A stretch of DNA of 64,000 nucleotides from Aestuariimicrobium kwangyangense DSM 21549 (GCF_000421525.1 NZ_ATXE01000001.1:992001-1056000); one strand, 5' to 3'; shown: positions 27,842 to 36,222, numbered from the stretch's first letter. A program made the numbers and translations. Notes: a model not told the origin generated them from the letters alone.

Positions 27842-28816
27842 TCAGCGATTCACCTCGGCGGTGATGTCGACCCCTTCGAGGTCGGTGATCACCGCCTGAC
27901 CCCCCACCACCCATCGGATCGCGGGCAACGAGCGCCGGTCGCGCATGTCGATGGTGTAGCTGATGTCGGCGTCCACGGGCTTGTCGTAGCGGGCGGGTAG
28001 GTCGGCGATGATGGTCGCCAGGATGTCGGCGGTGACGTCGCTGGCAGCGAACATCGGCCAGTCGGAGGTCTCCTTCTTCGACGAGGTCCACACCGGTAGC
28101 TTCGAGGCCCTGGTACGTCTCACCATCACACCGGGGTCGTTCGGGTCCGGGGCGTCAACCCAGAGCCCCATGCCCTTCTGGTACCCGAGTTGGTGCAGTT
28201 GGGTCCGGCCGCCCAGGGCGTCCTGCAGTCCCTCGGCGATGCCCTGCTTCGACCGGTAGTCGAGTTCGTGGATGGGGGAGGCGTCCGGCCTGAAGAAGAC
28301 CGGACGCGACTCGGGCCGCGTGCTGACCACCATCAGTACCTGACCCGGGTTGTACTCGACGATCTGGAGTTCCTGGTTCGAGGTCGACCCCGACAGTGCG
28401 CCGGCGATGCCGAAGATCATGGTCAGGTCGTCGAACTGGAACGAACTCGGGTCGAAGGTGGCCTGCTTGATGTACTCGATGTCGCTGGTCACCTCCTGCA
28501 CGGTGGCGGCCTCCCACGCCCAACTCTTGACCTTCGATCCGTCCAGCACCGACAGCACCGCCCTGGTGGCCGTCAGGTCGACCTTCAACACCGGCAACTC
28601 ACCCGAGGCGCGGCGCAACTGGTTGACGGCCGAGCGTGCGTGTCCCTTGTCGGTGAGGGGTCGCGGGGTGGCCGAGGCGCTCGGTGTCAGGCTCGAACCC
28701 GGCCAAGAACTGGACGACCCGCTGGGGCCGGGGGACGCCTTCGAACCCGGGCGTGTGCACGAACCCACGAGGGCCACGGCCGGGACCAGGAGCAGAAGGC
28801 GGCGACTGACTGGCAC
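27842..28816 (-). CDS. predicted lipoprotein of unknown function
   Basis: 324 residues. The signal is SRRLLLLVPAVALVGSC with a lipobox ending in Cys near residue 19, then a Ser/Pro/Thr linker to about 55. The mature region has no family I recognise: it contains AWEAATVQEVTSDIEYIKQATFDPSSFQFDDLTMIF, split here as VTSDIEYIKQATFDP and FDDLTMIFGIAG, paired strands VLMVVSTRPESRPVFFR, and LVDADISYTID-like sheets. The repetitive beta pattern suggests a two-lobed extracytoplasmic fold. GTG 28816 is chosen for the lipobox and for TACCCT 7 nt upstream. Confidence 0.75.
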   Translation of the reverse strand: MPVSRRLLLLVPAVALVGSCTRPGSKASPGPSGSSSSWPGSSLTPSASATPRPLTDKGHARSAVNQLRRASGELPVLKVDLTATRAVLSVLDGSKVKSWAWEAATVQEVTSDIEYIKQATFDPSSFQFDDLTMIFGIAGALSGSTSNQELQIVEYNPGQVLMVVSTRPESRPVFFRPDASPIHELDYRSKQGIAEGLQDALGGRTQLHQLGYQKGMGLWVDAPDPNDPGVMVRRTRASKLPVWTSSKKETSDWPMFAASDVTADILATIIADLPARYDKPVDADISYTIDMRDRRSLPAIRWVVGGQAVITDLEGVDITAEVNR

Positions 28817-28823
28817 ACCCTTC

Positions 28824-28829
28824 AGGGTA
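28824..28829 (-). promoter_or_regulatory. -10 box of the lipoprotein gene (leaderless)
   Basis: TACCCT on the minus strand, 7 nt before the GTG at 28816. Confidence 0.4.
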
Positions 28830-28913
28830 CCCAGTCGGTCCAGACGCCGCGCCCTCAGACCGCCCGAGCTGCCAAGCCCCTCCGGACCTGCGTTCACCCG
28901 CGGGAAAAAGGGG

Positions 28914-28942
28914 TTGAGCCCAGACCGCCGCCGACCTACCGT
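28914..28942 (+). promoter_or_regulatory. promoter of the short-ORF RNA unit
   Basis: -35 TTGAGC (28914-28919), 17-nt spacer, -10 TACCGT (28937-28942). Predicted start near 28949, a few bases before the extended Shine-Dalgarno. Confidence 0.6.
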
Positions 28943-28954
28943 TGAGCCACACAG

Positions 28955-28972
28955 GAAAGGAGGTGGTCCAGC
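28955..28972 (+). promoter_or_regulatory. extended Shine-Dalgarno of the 12-codon ORF
   Basis: GAAAGGAGGTGGTCCAGC is complementary over all 18 nt to the conserved 3' end of 16S rRNA (GCUGGAUCACCUCCUUUC), with one G-U wobble. Ordinary sites use 4-8 nt. GGAGG ends 10 nt before the ATG. Confidence 0.8.
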
Positions 28973-28973
28973 G

Positions 28974-29012
28974 ATGTATTCGACTCGACCTTGTGAGGTG
29001 GTCTGCCGCTGA
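28974..29012 (+). CDS. 12-residue short ORF (MYSTRPCEVVCR)
   Basis: The ORF reads MYSTRPCEVVCR and stops at 29010-29012. It has its own promoter and an exceptionally strong ribosome binding site, so translation is very likely. The peptide has two cysteines and a terminal Arg. The stop codon lies inside the left arm of an 11-bp hairpin, so ribosomes terminating there would melt it. This suggests a leader peptide or translation-coupled RNA switch, with Cys or Arg supply as possible signals (inference). I recall similar short ORFs in other actinobacteria but cannot check it. Confidence 0.6.
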   Translation: MYSTRPCEVVCR

Positions 29013-29116
29013 GGCAGCCGCTTGAGGCACTGCCTCAGCGAATCAACCCAGACCATCGGAACCCGCGAGGTCGGCCCTGGTCGAGCCGACAGCCCCTGAG
29101 GGACACTCGCGGGTTC
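29007..29116 (+). ncRNA. two-hairpin RNA segment following the short ORF
   Basis: Hairpin 1: CGCTGAGGCAG (29007-29017) with CTGCCTCAGCG (29030-29040), 11 bp perfect. Alternative outer pairing TGGTCTG (28999-29005) with CAGACCA (29049-29055). Hairpin 2: GAACCCGCGAG (29059-29069) with CTCGCGGGTTC (29106-29116), 11 bp perfect, enclosing GTCGGC (29070-29075) with GCCGAC (29085-29090). The next gene has its own leaderless promoter at 29140, so this is probably a ~170-nt self-contained transcript ending at hairpin 2. Confidence 0.6.
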
Positions 29117-29139
29117 TCCCATGCCCGGCGTCCATCCGA

Positions 29140-29145
29140 CAGACT
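29140..29145 (+). promoter_or_regulatory. -10 box of the alditol oxidase gene (leaderless)
   Basis: CAGACT, 7 nt before the ATG at 29153. Confidence 0.4.
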
Positions 29146-29152
29146 GGTCGCC

Positions 29153-30397
29153 ATGAGCGAGAACCTTGACTGGCCGGGCACGAACTGGTGCGGCAACGTC
29201 GACTACACACCCGCCCAGCTGGCTCGTCCCCGCAGCGTCGAGGAACTGCAGCGACTGGTCGCAGCCTCCCGCTCCATCAGGGGAGCAGGGTCCGGACACA
29301 CCTTCAATGCCATCGCCGACGCCGAGGTGATGGTCACCACCGCCGATCTCGGTGGTCGGATCGAACTCGAGGGTGACCGGGTCTGGGTTTCGGCGCACAC
29401 CCGCTACGCCGACTTGTGCCCCCTGCTGGACGAGGCCGGGTGGGCGCTCCCGGCCCTCGCGTCCCTGCCGCACATCAGCGTCGCCGGTTCGGTCGCGACC
29501 GGCACCCACGGCACCGGCGACCGTACCGGCAATCTGGCCACTCAGGTCACCGCCCTCGAACTGGTCACGGCCTCGGGCGACCTGCTGCACCTCGACAGCG
29601 ACCACCCTGACTTCGCGGGCTCGGTCGTCAACGTCGGTGCGCTCGGTGTGGTGACCAGACTGCAACTGCAACTGGAACCCCGCTTCGACGTGGCGCAGCG
29701 CGTGTTCACCGGCCTGAGTTGGGAGGTGCTCGAGAACCACTTCGACGAGATCACCTCCGCGGCCACGGCCGTCAGCCTGTTCACGCTCTACGGCGACGTG
29801 GTCGAGGAGGTGTGGCTCAAGCAGCGCCTCGACCGTGGCCCCTTGGCCACCGAACTGTTCGACGCCCCGGCTGCCACCGAGACCCTGCACCCGATCGTGG
29901 GGCTTGCCCCCGACAATGTCACCGAGCAGTTGGGTGTGCCCGGCCCGTGGTACACCCGCTGGCCGCACTTCATCCCCGAGAAGGCCCCCGCCAGCGGCAA
30001 GGAGATCCAGTCGGAGTTCTTCGTCCGACGTGACCGGGCCGTCGAGGCGATTGCGGCGATGCGTCGACTACGGCCAGTGCTGGCCGAGGTGCTGATGATC
30101 TCGGAGATCCGCACCATTGCGGCGGACGACCTGTGGCTGAGTCCGGCACAGGGGCAGGACGTGGTCGCGCTCCACTTCACCTGGCAGCCTCGCCCGGGCG
30201 CCATCGTGCCCGTGTTGGCACAGGTCGAACAAGCGTTGGCACCGCTCGCTCCGCGCGTGCACTGGGGCAAATTGCTGGTCGACGATCGCGGGATCGCCGA
30301 CCGATTCCCGCTGGCGGGGCAGTTCCGGGAGTTGGCGGCGCGTCTCGACCCCGAGGGCAAGTTCGTCAATCCGTGGTTCACTCGCGTCTTCGGCTGA
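29153..30397 (+). CDS. alditol oxidase-like FAD-dependent oxidoreductase
   Basis: 414 residues, close to the ~418 of Streptomyces AldO. VAO-type FAD domain: IRGAGSGHTFNAIA near 43-56 includes the His that binds FAD covalently in AldO, and LPHISVAGSVATGTHGTGDRTGNL completes the flavin site. The C-terminal part (ALHFTWQPRP, GKLLV, FVNPWFTRVFG) fits the ALO domain. AldO oxidises terminal hydroxyls of xylitol or sorbitol, giving aldose plus H2O2. Nearby gnd and a mannitol-type dehydrogenase support a polyol theme. Confidence 0.9.
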   Translation: MSENLDWPGTNWCGNVDYTPAQLARPRSVEELQRLVAASRSIRGAGSGHTFNAIADAEVMVTTADLGGRIELEGDRVWVSAHTRYADLCPLLDEAGWALPALASLPHISVAGSVATGTHGTGDRTGNLATQVTALELVTASGDLLHLDSDHPDFAGSVVNVGALGVVTRLQLQLEPRFDVAQRVFTGLSWEVLENHFDEITSAATAVSLFTLYGDVVEEVWLKQRLDRGPLATELFDAPAATETLHPIVGLAPDNVTEQLGVPGPWYTRWPHFIPEKAPASGKEIQSEFFVRRDRAVEAIAAMRRLRPVLAEVLMISEIRTIAADDLWLSPAQGQDVVALHFTWQPRPGAIVPVLAQVEQALAPLAPRVHWGKLLVDDRGIADRFPLAGQFRELAARLDPEGKFVNPWFTRVFG

Positions 30398-30435
30398 CTG
30401 GATCGGCCTCACAAGCACAGACCCCGACAAGCACA

Positions 30436-30462
30436 AGGGCCCCGTCCATGGGACGGGGCCCT
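30436..30462 (+). terminator. terminator after the alditol oxidase gene
   Basis: AGGGCCCCGTCC, loop ATG, GGACGGGGCCCT: 12-bp perfect stem about 40 bp after the stop. Confidence 0.85.
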
Positions 30463-30531
30463 CAGCCGTCGTGGTGCATGCCTGAGTTGGTGGTCCCCCC
30501 GAACCCCTCCTCGGCCACCACGCGTTCAGGT

Positions 30532-30554
30532 CCACCCGGTGCGGCACCGGGTGG
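30532..30554 (-). terminator. terminator after gnd
   Basis: CCACCCGGT and ACCGGGTGG with a 5-nt loop, 10 bp beyond the gnd stop on the minus strand. Confidence 0.75.
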
Positions 30555-30563
30555 CGGGACAGC

Positions 30564-32009
30564 TCAGTGGCTGTCCTCGGCTCTGACCTCAGACCTGTCA
30601 CCCGACCACAGCGTGTGGAAGGAACCGTCGTCGTCAATGCGCTTGTAGGTGTGCGCCCCGAAATTGTCCCGCAGCCCCTGGGTGAGGGCCGCGTTGAGTC
30701 GCGGTGCGCGTGCTTGGTCATAGTGTGCCAGAGCCGCTGAAAACCCGGGAACCGGGACACCCGCATGAACCGCCTCGGCGATCACGCGCCGCCACGAGTC
30801 CTGGGCGTCGGCCAGCCCTGCCTTGATGGAAGGTGCCTCGAGCAGGGTCACCAGCTGGTTGGCGGCGTACTCGTTCGAGATGCGGTCGAGCAACTTGGCG
30901 CGGATGATGCACCCGGCCCGCCAGATCCGGGCCACGGCCGCGACGTCGATCTTCCAGCCGTACTCCTGGGCTGCCATCCGGATCTCGTCCAACCCCTGGG
31001 CGTAGGCGATCACCTTGGACGACCACAGGGCCTTCCGCACGTCCTCGACGAAGGCGGTCCTGTCCTCGACCTGGACGGTGCGGTCCGGTCCCTCGAGCGA
31101 TGCCTGGGCGGCTGCGCGCAGTTCGGGGTGGCTCGAGACCGCGCGTGAGAACACGCTCTCCGCGATGGTGTTGACCGGCGTACCCAGGTTGAGGGCCGAC
31201 TGCACCGTCCACGTACCGGTGCCCTTCATGCCCGCCTGGTCGAGGATGACGTCGACCAACGGCTTTCCCGTGCGCGCGTCGGTCTGGCGCAGCACCTCGG
31301 CGGTGATCTCGATCAGGAACGAGTCGAGGTCGCCGGTGTTCCACTGGGCGAAGATGTCCGCCGCCTCGTCGGTCGAGAAGCCGGCGCCCTTCAGCAGTTC
31401 GTAGGCCTCGCCGATGAACTGCATGTCGGCGTACTCGATGCCGTTGTGCACCATCTTGACGAAGTGGCCAGCGCCATCGGTGCCGATGTAGGTGCAGCAG
31501 GGCTCGTCACCGACGTGGGCTGAGATCTTCTCCAGGATCGGTCCGAGTGCCTCGTAGGACTCCTTCGATCCCCCGGGCATGATGGACGGCCCTTCCAGCG
31601 CCCCGACCTCACCGCCGGAGATGCCCGCCCCGACGAAGTGGAAGCCCAACTCGCGCAACTTGGCCTCACGGCGGCGGGTGTCCTCGTAGAAGGCGTTGCC
31701 TCCGTCGACGACGATGTCACCGGCTTCGAGGTGGGGGATCAGCGAGTCGATGGTGGCATCGGTGCCCTTGCCCGCCTGCACCATGATGACGATGCGGCGG
31801 GGCTGCTCGAGCGAGGCCACGAACTGCTCGACCGTCTCGGCGGGCAGGAAGGTGCCCTCGGAGCCGTGCTGGTCGATGACGTGCTGGGTCTTGGCCAGCG
31901 TGCGGTTGAAGATGGCCACGCGGTAGCCCTTGTGGGCCATGTTGCGGGCCAGCGACGACCCCATCACGGCCATGCCGATGACGCCGACCTCTGCGAGCTG
32001 TTCTGACAT
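30564..32009 (-). CDS. gnd: 6-phosphogluconate dehydrogenase, decarboxylating
   Basis: 481 residues, the long form typical of gnd/gndA. Oxidises 6-phosphogluconate to ribulose-5-phosphate, CO2 and NADPH. N-terminal Rossmann GMAVMGSSLARNMAHKGY with FNRT (NADP-type Arg) next, VDGGNAFYEDTRRR, the substrate signature GAGISGGEVGALEGPSIMPGG, catalytic Lys/His/Asn in GHFVKMVHNGIEYADMQ, and C-terminal tail AHTYKRIDDDGSFHTLW. ATG 32009 has AGGAG 8 bp upstream; a longer frame exists but lacks signals. Upstream carries tandem 19-bp repeats. Confidence 0.98.
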   Translation of the reverse strand: MSEQLAEVGVIGMAVMGSSLARNMAHKGYRVAIFNRTLAKTQHVIDQHGSEGTFLPAETVEQFVASLEQPRRIVIMVQAGKGTDATIDSLIPHLEAGDIVVDGGNAFYEDTRRREAKLRELGFHFVGAGISGGEVGALEGPSIMPGGSKESYEALGPILEKISAHVGDEPCCTYIGTDGAGHFVKMVHNGIEYADMQFIGEAYELLKGAGFSTDEAADIFAQWNTGDLDSFLIEITAEVLRQTDARTGKPLVDVILDQAGMKGTGTWTVQSALNLGTPVNTIAESVFSRAVSSHPELRAAAQASLEGPDRTVQVEDRTAFVEDVRKALWSSKVIAYAQGLDEIRMAAQEYGWKIDVAAVARIWRAGCIIRAKLLDRISNEYAANQLVTLLEAPSIKAGLADAQDSWRRVIAEAVHAGVPVPGFSAALAHYDQARAPRLNAALTQGLRDNFGAHTYKRIDDDGSFHTLWSGDRSEVRAEDSH

Positions 32010-32079
32010 GTGCTGCACTCCTGTTGTCGATCCATCCGAGCGGGACGCGGGGCGCCGCTGCGGCGCAACGCCGATCCCC

Positions 32080-32119
32080 TTGTTCCTACGCTCCCACACG
32101 TTGTTTCTACGCTCCCACA
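32080..32119. repeat. tandem 19-bp repeats upstream of gnd
   Basis: TTGTTCCTACGCTCCCACA (32080-32098) and TTGTTTCTACGCTCCCACA (32101-32119), one mismatch, 21-bp period (two helical turns). They lie 71-110 bp before the gnd start codon and about 195 bp before the divergent dehydrogenase gene, so they may be paired regulator sites. The rest of the 304-bp gap holds only the ribosome binding sites. Confidence 0.6.
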
Positions 32120-32313
32120 AGGCTGGGCTGCCAAGGGTTGCCATTCATTGCCCATACCCCCGCGGGCTCGTCCGGTGCCGGCCCGGCAACCGGGGTGCGG
32201 ACGGGACACCACTCGAAACAACACTGGGCAACACCATGCCTGAGCCCATGCTCGGGAGTTGGCTGGATACGTCCACGGCTCGCGACCGAGCCCGTCCCGA
32301 CCAGGAGGCCGGC

Positions 32314-33702
32314 ATGACCAGGCACCTCGCCCGTTCGACCGATTCCCGTGCCGCGGCGCCGGTGCGCATCGTGCACCTGGGCGTCGGCAACTTCTTCCGG
32401 GCCCACCAGGCCTGGTACACCGAACAGGCCCACGACGCGGGGGAGTGGGGTATTGCCGCCTTCACCGGGCGTTCGGCCGCGATTGCCGACGAACTGGCCC
32501 CCCAGGAGGGGCTGTACACCCTGGTCACCCAGCATCCCGAGGGCAACCAGTACTCGGTGATCGGGTCGCTGTCGGCCGTTCATCCGGCAGCCGACCTGCA
32601 GGCGCTGCGGGGCTACTTCGCATCGTCCGACCTGGCCATCGTCACCTCGACGGTCACCGAGGCGGGGTACCGACGGTCGGCCGACGGGTCCCTCGACACC
32701 GCCGACCCCGAGGTGTCGGCCGACATCCGGGCCCTGCGCCAGGACCCGCTGAACGGCACGGTCACCACTGCCCCCGGCAAGTTCGTGGCCGGACTGCTGG
32801 CCCGACGTGCGTCCGAGCCGGAGGCGACGCTCACCTTCGTGCCCTGCGACAACATCTCGGGCAACGGAGAGATGGTGCGGCGGGTCGTCACCGAACTGGC
32901 CGCCGCGGTCGACCCGAGCCTGGTCGACCACATCGCCGAGCGGGTCAGCTTCGTCACCACCATGGTCGATCGCATCACCCCTCGGCCGACGGTGGACGAC
33001 CTGGCCGCAGTGGTGGCTGACACCGGTGTCGACGACCCGGCCGCCGTGGTCACCGAGCCCTTCTCCGAATGGGTGCTCGAGGGCACGTTCCCGGCGGGGC
33101 GTCCCGCATGGGAAGACGCCGGGGCCAGGTTCGTCGACGACATCGAACCGTTCGAGACCCGCAAGCTCTACCTGCTCAACGGATCCCACACCCTGATGGC
33201 CTACGCCGGCTCGATCCTCGGCTTCCAGACGGTCAACGAGGCCATCCATGACGACCGGATACTCGACTGGGTGAACCAGTGGTGGGACGTGGCCGCCCGC
33301 CACCTGACGCTCGGTACCCGCGAGGTGGACGAGTACCGGGCGGCCCTGCTGGAGCGCTACCGCAACCCCAAGATCCGCCACCTGCTGGCCCAGATCGCCG
33401 GCGACGGGTCACAGAAGGTCCCGATCCGACTCGTGCCAACGATCAAGGGTGATCGGACGAAGGGCGTCCTGCCCACTGGTGCCCTGCGCGCGGTCGCTGC
33501 CTGGACCCTGCACCTGCGAGGACTCGGTGCCCCCGTCAACGACGCGCGAGCCGCTGAGGTGGCACCCCTGGCCGACGGATCGCTGGAACAGTCGGTGCAG
33601 CACGTGCTGGAGTGGCTGGGTCTCGGCGGTGACGCCGAGGTGAACGCCGAGACGTTGCGCCTGGCGCGGGAACTCGAGTCCTTGGCGGGCCCCTCCCACT
33701 GA
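32314..33702 (+). CDS. mannitol dehydrogenase-family polyol/sugar-acid oxidoreductase
   Basis: 462 residues. Long-chain MDR-like family: N-terminal Rossmann VRIVHLGVGNFFRAHQAWYTE, FVPCDNISGNGEMVRRVV, SFVTTMVDRITP, and the catalytic region FETRKLYLLNGSHTLMAYAG with the conserved Lys and Asn-x-x-His arrangement. Relatives are mannitol 2-dehydrogenase, arabinitol dehydrogenase, and fructuronate or tagaturonate reductase; exact substrate open. ATG 32314 has CAGGAGG upstream. Divergent from gnd. Confidence 0.92.
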   Translation: MTRHLARSTDSRAAAPVRIVHLGVGNFFRAHQAWYTEQAHDAGEWGIAAFTGRSAAIADELAPQEGLYTLVTQHPEGNQYSVIGSLSAVHPAADLQALRGYFASSDLAIVTSTVTEAGYRRSADGSLDTADPEVSADIRALRQDPLNGTVTTAPGKFVAGLLARRASEPEATLTFVPCDNISGNGEMVRRVVTELAAAVDPSLVDHIAERVSFVTTMVDRITPRPTVDDLAAVVADTGVDDPAAVVTEPFSEWVLEGTFPAGRPAWEDAGARFVDDIEPFETRKLYLLNGSHTLMAYAGSILGFQTVNEAIHDDRILDWVNQWWDVAARHLTLGTREVDEYRAALLERYRNPKIRHLLAQIAGDGSQKVPIRLVPTIKGDRTKGVLPTGALRAVAAWTLHLRGLGAPVNDARAAEVAPLADGSLEQSVQHVLEWLGLGGDAEVNAETLRLARELESLAGPSH

Positions 33703-33736
33703 CACGGGCAACCGTCACCTCGGGCGGCCACACCAC

Positions 33737-33742
33737 TAGGCT
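33737..33742 (+). promoter_or_regulatory. -10 box of the ABC exporter operon
   Basis: TAGGCT; start about 25 nt before the GTG at 33773, which follows GAGGGGG. Confidence 0.45.
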
Positions 33743-33772
33743 GGAGCCACACGAGGAAGTGAGGGGGCGAGC

Positions 33773-34501
33773 GTGCCCAAGCACGGTCAGGCCGCCGTGG
33801 TCGTCGAGAACCTGGTGGTGCGCCGTGGGCGCCTGGAGGTGCTCCACGGCCTGAGCTGCGAGCTGCCGCCGGGGCAGGTGACGGGGCTGCTCGGGCCCTC
33901 CGGTGGTGGCAAGACGACCCTGATGCGTTCCATCGTCGGTGTGCAGCGGGTCGTCTCCGGACGAGTGACGGTGCTCGGCGAACCGGCCGGGTCGAGGGAC
34001 CTGCGGCATCGGCTGGGCTACGTCACCCAGGCGCCCAGCATCTACGGCGACGCGACGGTCCTCCAGAACGTCAGCTACTTCGCACAACTGGCGGGGGCCA
34101 GCCGTGCTCGGGTCGCGGAGGTGATCTCACAGGTGGGGCTCGACTCACACGCGTCGGCGCTGGCCACCCGCCTCTCGGGTGGGCAGGCGAGCCGCGCCTC
34201 GTTGGCGTGTGCGCTCGTGGGCGACCCTGAACTGCTGGTGCTCGACGAGCCCACCGTGGGACTCGACCCGCTGTTGCGGGAGGACCTGTGGCGTCTCTTC
34301 CACGAGTTGTCGGATGCCGGGCACACCCTGCTGGTCTCGAGCCACGTCATGGACGAGGCCCGGCGGTGCGACCGGCTGCTGTTGCTGCGCGAGGGACGAC
34401 TGGTCGCCGACGCCACCCCCGGCGAGTTGGCCGAGCGAACCGGCACCGACGACCTCGAGCAGGCCTTCCTCCGACTCATCCGCGCCGAGGAAGTCGCATG
34501 A
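33773..34501 (+). CDS. ABC transporter ATP-binding protein (DrrA-like)
   Basis: 242 residues. Walker A GPSGGGKTT near 43, Q-loop VTQAPSIYGD, signature LSGGQASRASLACALVG (unusual ASR after GGQ), Walker B LLVLDEPTVGLDP and switch His in LLVSSHVMDEA. The length and closing EQAFLRL match ABC-2 export ATPases of the drug/lipid type. The GTG start follows GAGGGGG. The stop overlaps the permease start (ATGA), so the two form one transporter; cargo unknown. Confidence 0.95.
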   Translation: MPKHGQAAVVVENLVVRRGRLEVLHGLSCELPPGQVTGLLGPSGGGKTTLMRSIVGVQRVVSGRVTVLGEPAGSRDLRHRLGYVTQAPSIYGDATVLQNVSYFAQLAGASRARVAEVISQVGLDSHASALATRLSGGQASRASLACALVGDPELLVLDEPTVGLDPLLREDLWRLFHELSDAGHTLLVSSHVMDEARRCDRLLLLREGRLVADATPGELAERTGTDDLEQAFLRLIRAEEVA

Positions 34502-35235
34502 ACCCCCGACTCGGGCTGGCGACCGCCCACCGCTGTCTGCGGCAACTCGCCCATGACCGTCGCACCGTGGCCCTGATCGTCCTCGTGCCTCCGATGCTGC
34601 TGTTCCTGCTGCACGCCCTGCTCAACGGCAACGAGCGCATCTTCAACTCCATCGGGCTGATCATGCTCGGCGTCTTCCCGTTCATCATCATGTTCCTGGT
34701 GACCAGCATCGCGATGCTGCGGGAGCGCACGTCGGGAACCCTGGAACGGCTGCTGACCACGCCCATCCACCGCACCGACCTGCTGGCCGGTTACGGGATC
34801 GCGTTCGGCTTGATGGCCGCCCTGCAGGCCGTGATCGCGGTGGCGGTCGCCTACTGGCTGTTCGACCTCACCACGGCGGGGTCGGCCGGCTGGGTGGTCG
34901 GGATCGCCGTGCTCAACGCCGAGTTGGGTGTCGCGCTGGGGTTGTTCGCTAGCGCGTTCGCCGCGACGGAGTTCCAGGCCGTGCAGTTCATGCCGCTGAT
35001 CGTGTTCCCGCAACTGCTGTCAGCAGGATTGTTCATGCCCCGGGACCAGATGGCCACGTGGCTGCGCGCGCTCAGTACCGCCTTTCCGCTGACCTACGCG
35101 GTCGAGGCGTTGCAGCAGGTGGGCGCCCATGCCGACCCGACGAGTACCTTGTGGAAGGACCTGGCGGTGGTGGCAGGGGTGTTGGTCGTCTGCATCGTGC
35201 TCGCCTCCCTGACTCTTCGCCGCCGGACCCCCTGA
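34498..35235 (+). CDS. ABC-2-type permease (DrrB-like)
   Basis: 245 residues with six hydrophobic segments from about residue 23 to 240. LRERTSGTLERLLTTPIHRTDLLAGY is the classic ABC-2 motif after the second helix, and the loop FMPRDQMATWLRALSTAFPLTYAVEAL is the conserved C-terminal signature. Works as a dimer with the preceding ATPase to export a small molecule or lipid across the cytoplasmic membrane. Confidence 0.95.
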   Translation: MNPRLGLATAHRCLRQLAHDRRTVALIVLVPPMLLFLLHALLNGNERIFNSIGLIMLGVFPFIIMFLVTSIAMLRERTSGTLERLLTTPIHRTDLLAGYGIAFGLMAALQAVIAVAVAYWLFDLTTAGSAGWVVGIAVLNAELGVALGLFASAFAATEFQAVQFMPLIVFPQLLSAGLFMPRDQMATWLRALSTAFPLTYAVEALQQVGAHADPTSTLWKDLAVVAGVLVVCIVLASLTLRRRTP

Positions 35236-35322
35236 GCGACCCGCACCTGCCCATCCGCCCGCACACCTGGGCGACCCCGACCCCCGAGCGACGACATCCG
35301 ACCACACGAAAGAGGGACGCAC

Positions 35323-36222
35323 ATGGCACCCCGTGAACTACTGCCGGGCCAGCGGGCCGAGATCTGGATCATCGATGTCGACAGCGGCGAGCGGAGGCTG
35401 CGCTGGGCGTCGTCCGAGGTCCTGGTCGAGGCACCCAACTGGCATGCCGACGGTCGACTGATCGTGAACGCCAACGGTCAGTTGTTCTCCCTCGAGGCCG
35501 ACGGCGACGACGCGCCCTCCCCGCTGCCGATCCATGGACTCGACGACCTGAACAACGACCATGTGCTCGACCCCGACGGTCGGCACATCTTCGTGTCCGA
35601 CTCCGGTACCCGCCACATCCACCGCGCCGACCTGACCACTGGCGAACAGGTGCAGGTCACCGGTGACGACGGCGGGCTGTGGCACTTCCTGCACGGCGTC
35701 TCACCCGACGGCCGCGAGATCGCCTGGGTGGGCCTCACCTTCTCGGAGGACGACGGCGTGCGCACGAACCTGTTCACCAGCCTGGCCGTGCAGGCCGAGG
35801 GCCTCGCGGCCTCGCCGGGACGTCACCAGCTCACCGATGACGCCTTCCCCGACGACGGTCCCGAGTACTCACCCGACGGCCAGTGGATCTGGTTCAACTC
35901 CGAGCGGGGCAGCGCCGAGCCGGGTCACGCGCAGGTCTTCCGCATGCCCGCCAAGGGAGGCCACCCCACCCAGTTGACCTTCGACGAGCGGGTGAACTGG
36001 TTCCCGCACGTGTCACCCAGTGGCTGCAAACTCGTCTACCTGAGCTTCCCCACCGGCACGGAGGGACACCCCGAGAACCGTGACGTGATCCTGCGCGAGC
36101 TGTACTTCGACTCCGGGTACCGCGATCTGGTGGCGTTGCCCGGTGGTCAGGGGACGATCAACGTGAACTCGTGGTCGCCGGACTCGACGCGGATCGCCTA
36201 CGTCGCCTATCCGTTCGACTGA
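35323..36222 (+). CDS. TolB-like / PD40 beta-propeller protein
   Basis: 299 residues, no signal peptide. WD40-like PD40 blades are visible: APNWHADGRLIVNANGQLF, DDLNNDHVLDPDGRHIFVSDSG, LHGVSPDGREIAWVG, GPEYSPDGQWIWFNSERG, and NVNSWSPDSTRIAYVAY. It resembles the TolB/DPP-like propeller proteins used in sugar-related metabolism or as binding platforms. Function unknown. AGAGGGA precedes the ATG. Its last 16 bp overlap the 3' end of the convergent VOC gene. Confidence 0.88.
   Translation: MAPRELLPGQRAEIWIIDVDSGERRLRWASSEVLVEAPNWHADGRLIVNANGQLFSLEADGDDAPSPLPIHGLDDLNNDHVLDPDGRHIFVSDSGTRHIHRADLTTGEQVQVTGDDGGLWHFLHGVSPDGREIAWVGLTFSEDDGVRTNLFTSLAVQAEGLAASPGRHQLTDDAFPDDGPEYSPDGQWIWFNSERGSAEPGHAQVFRMPAKGGHPTQLTFDERVNWFPHVSPSGCKLVYLSFPTGTEGHPENRDVILRELYFDSGYRDLVALPGGQGTINVNSWSPDSTRIAYVAYPFD

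Noticed and set aside
32150-32170. CsoR-like half-site before the mannitol-type dehydrogenase
   Set aside because: Only one half-site; the dyad partner is missing.
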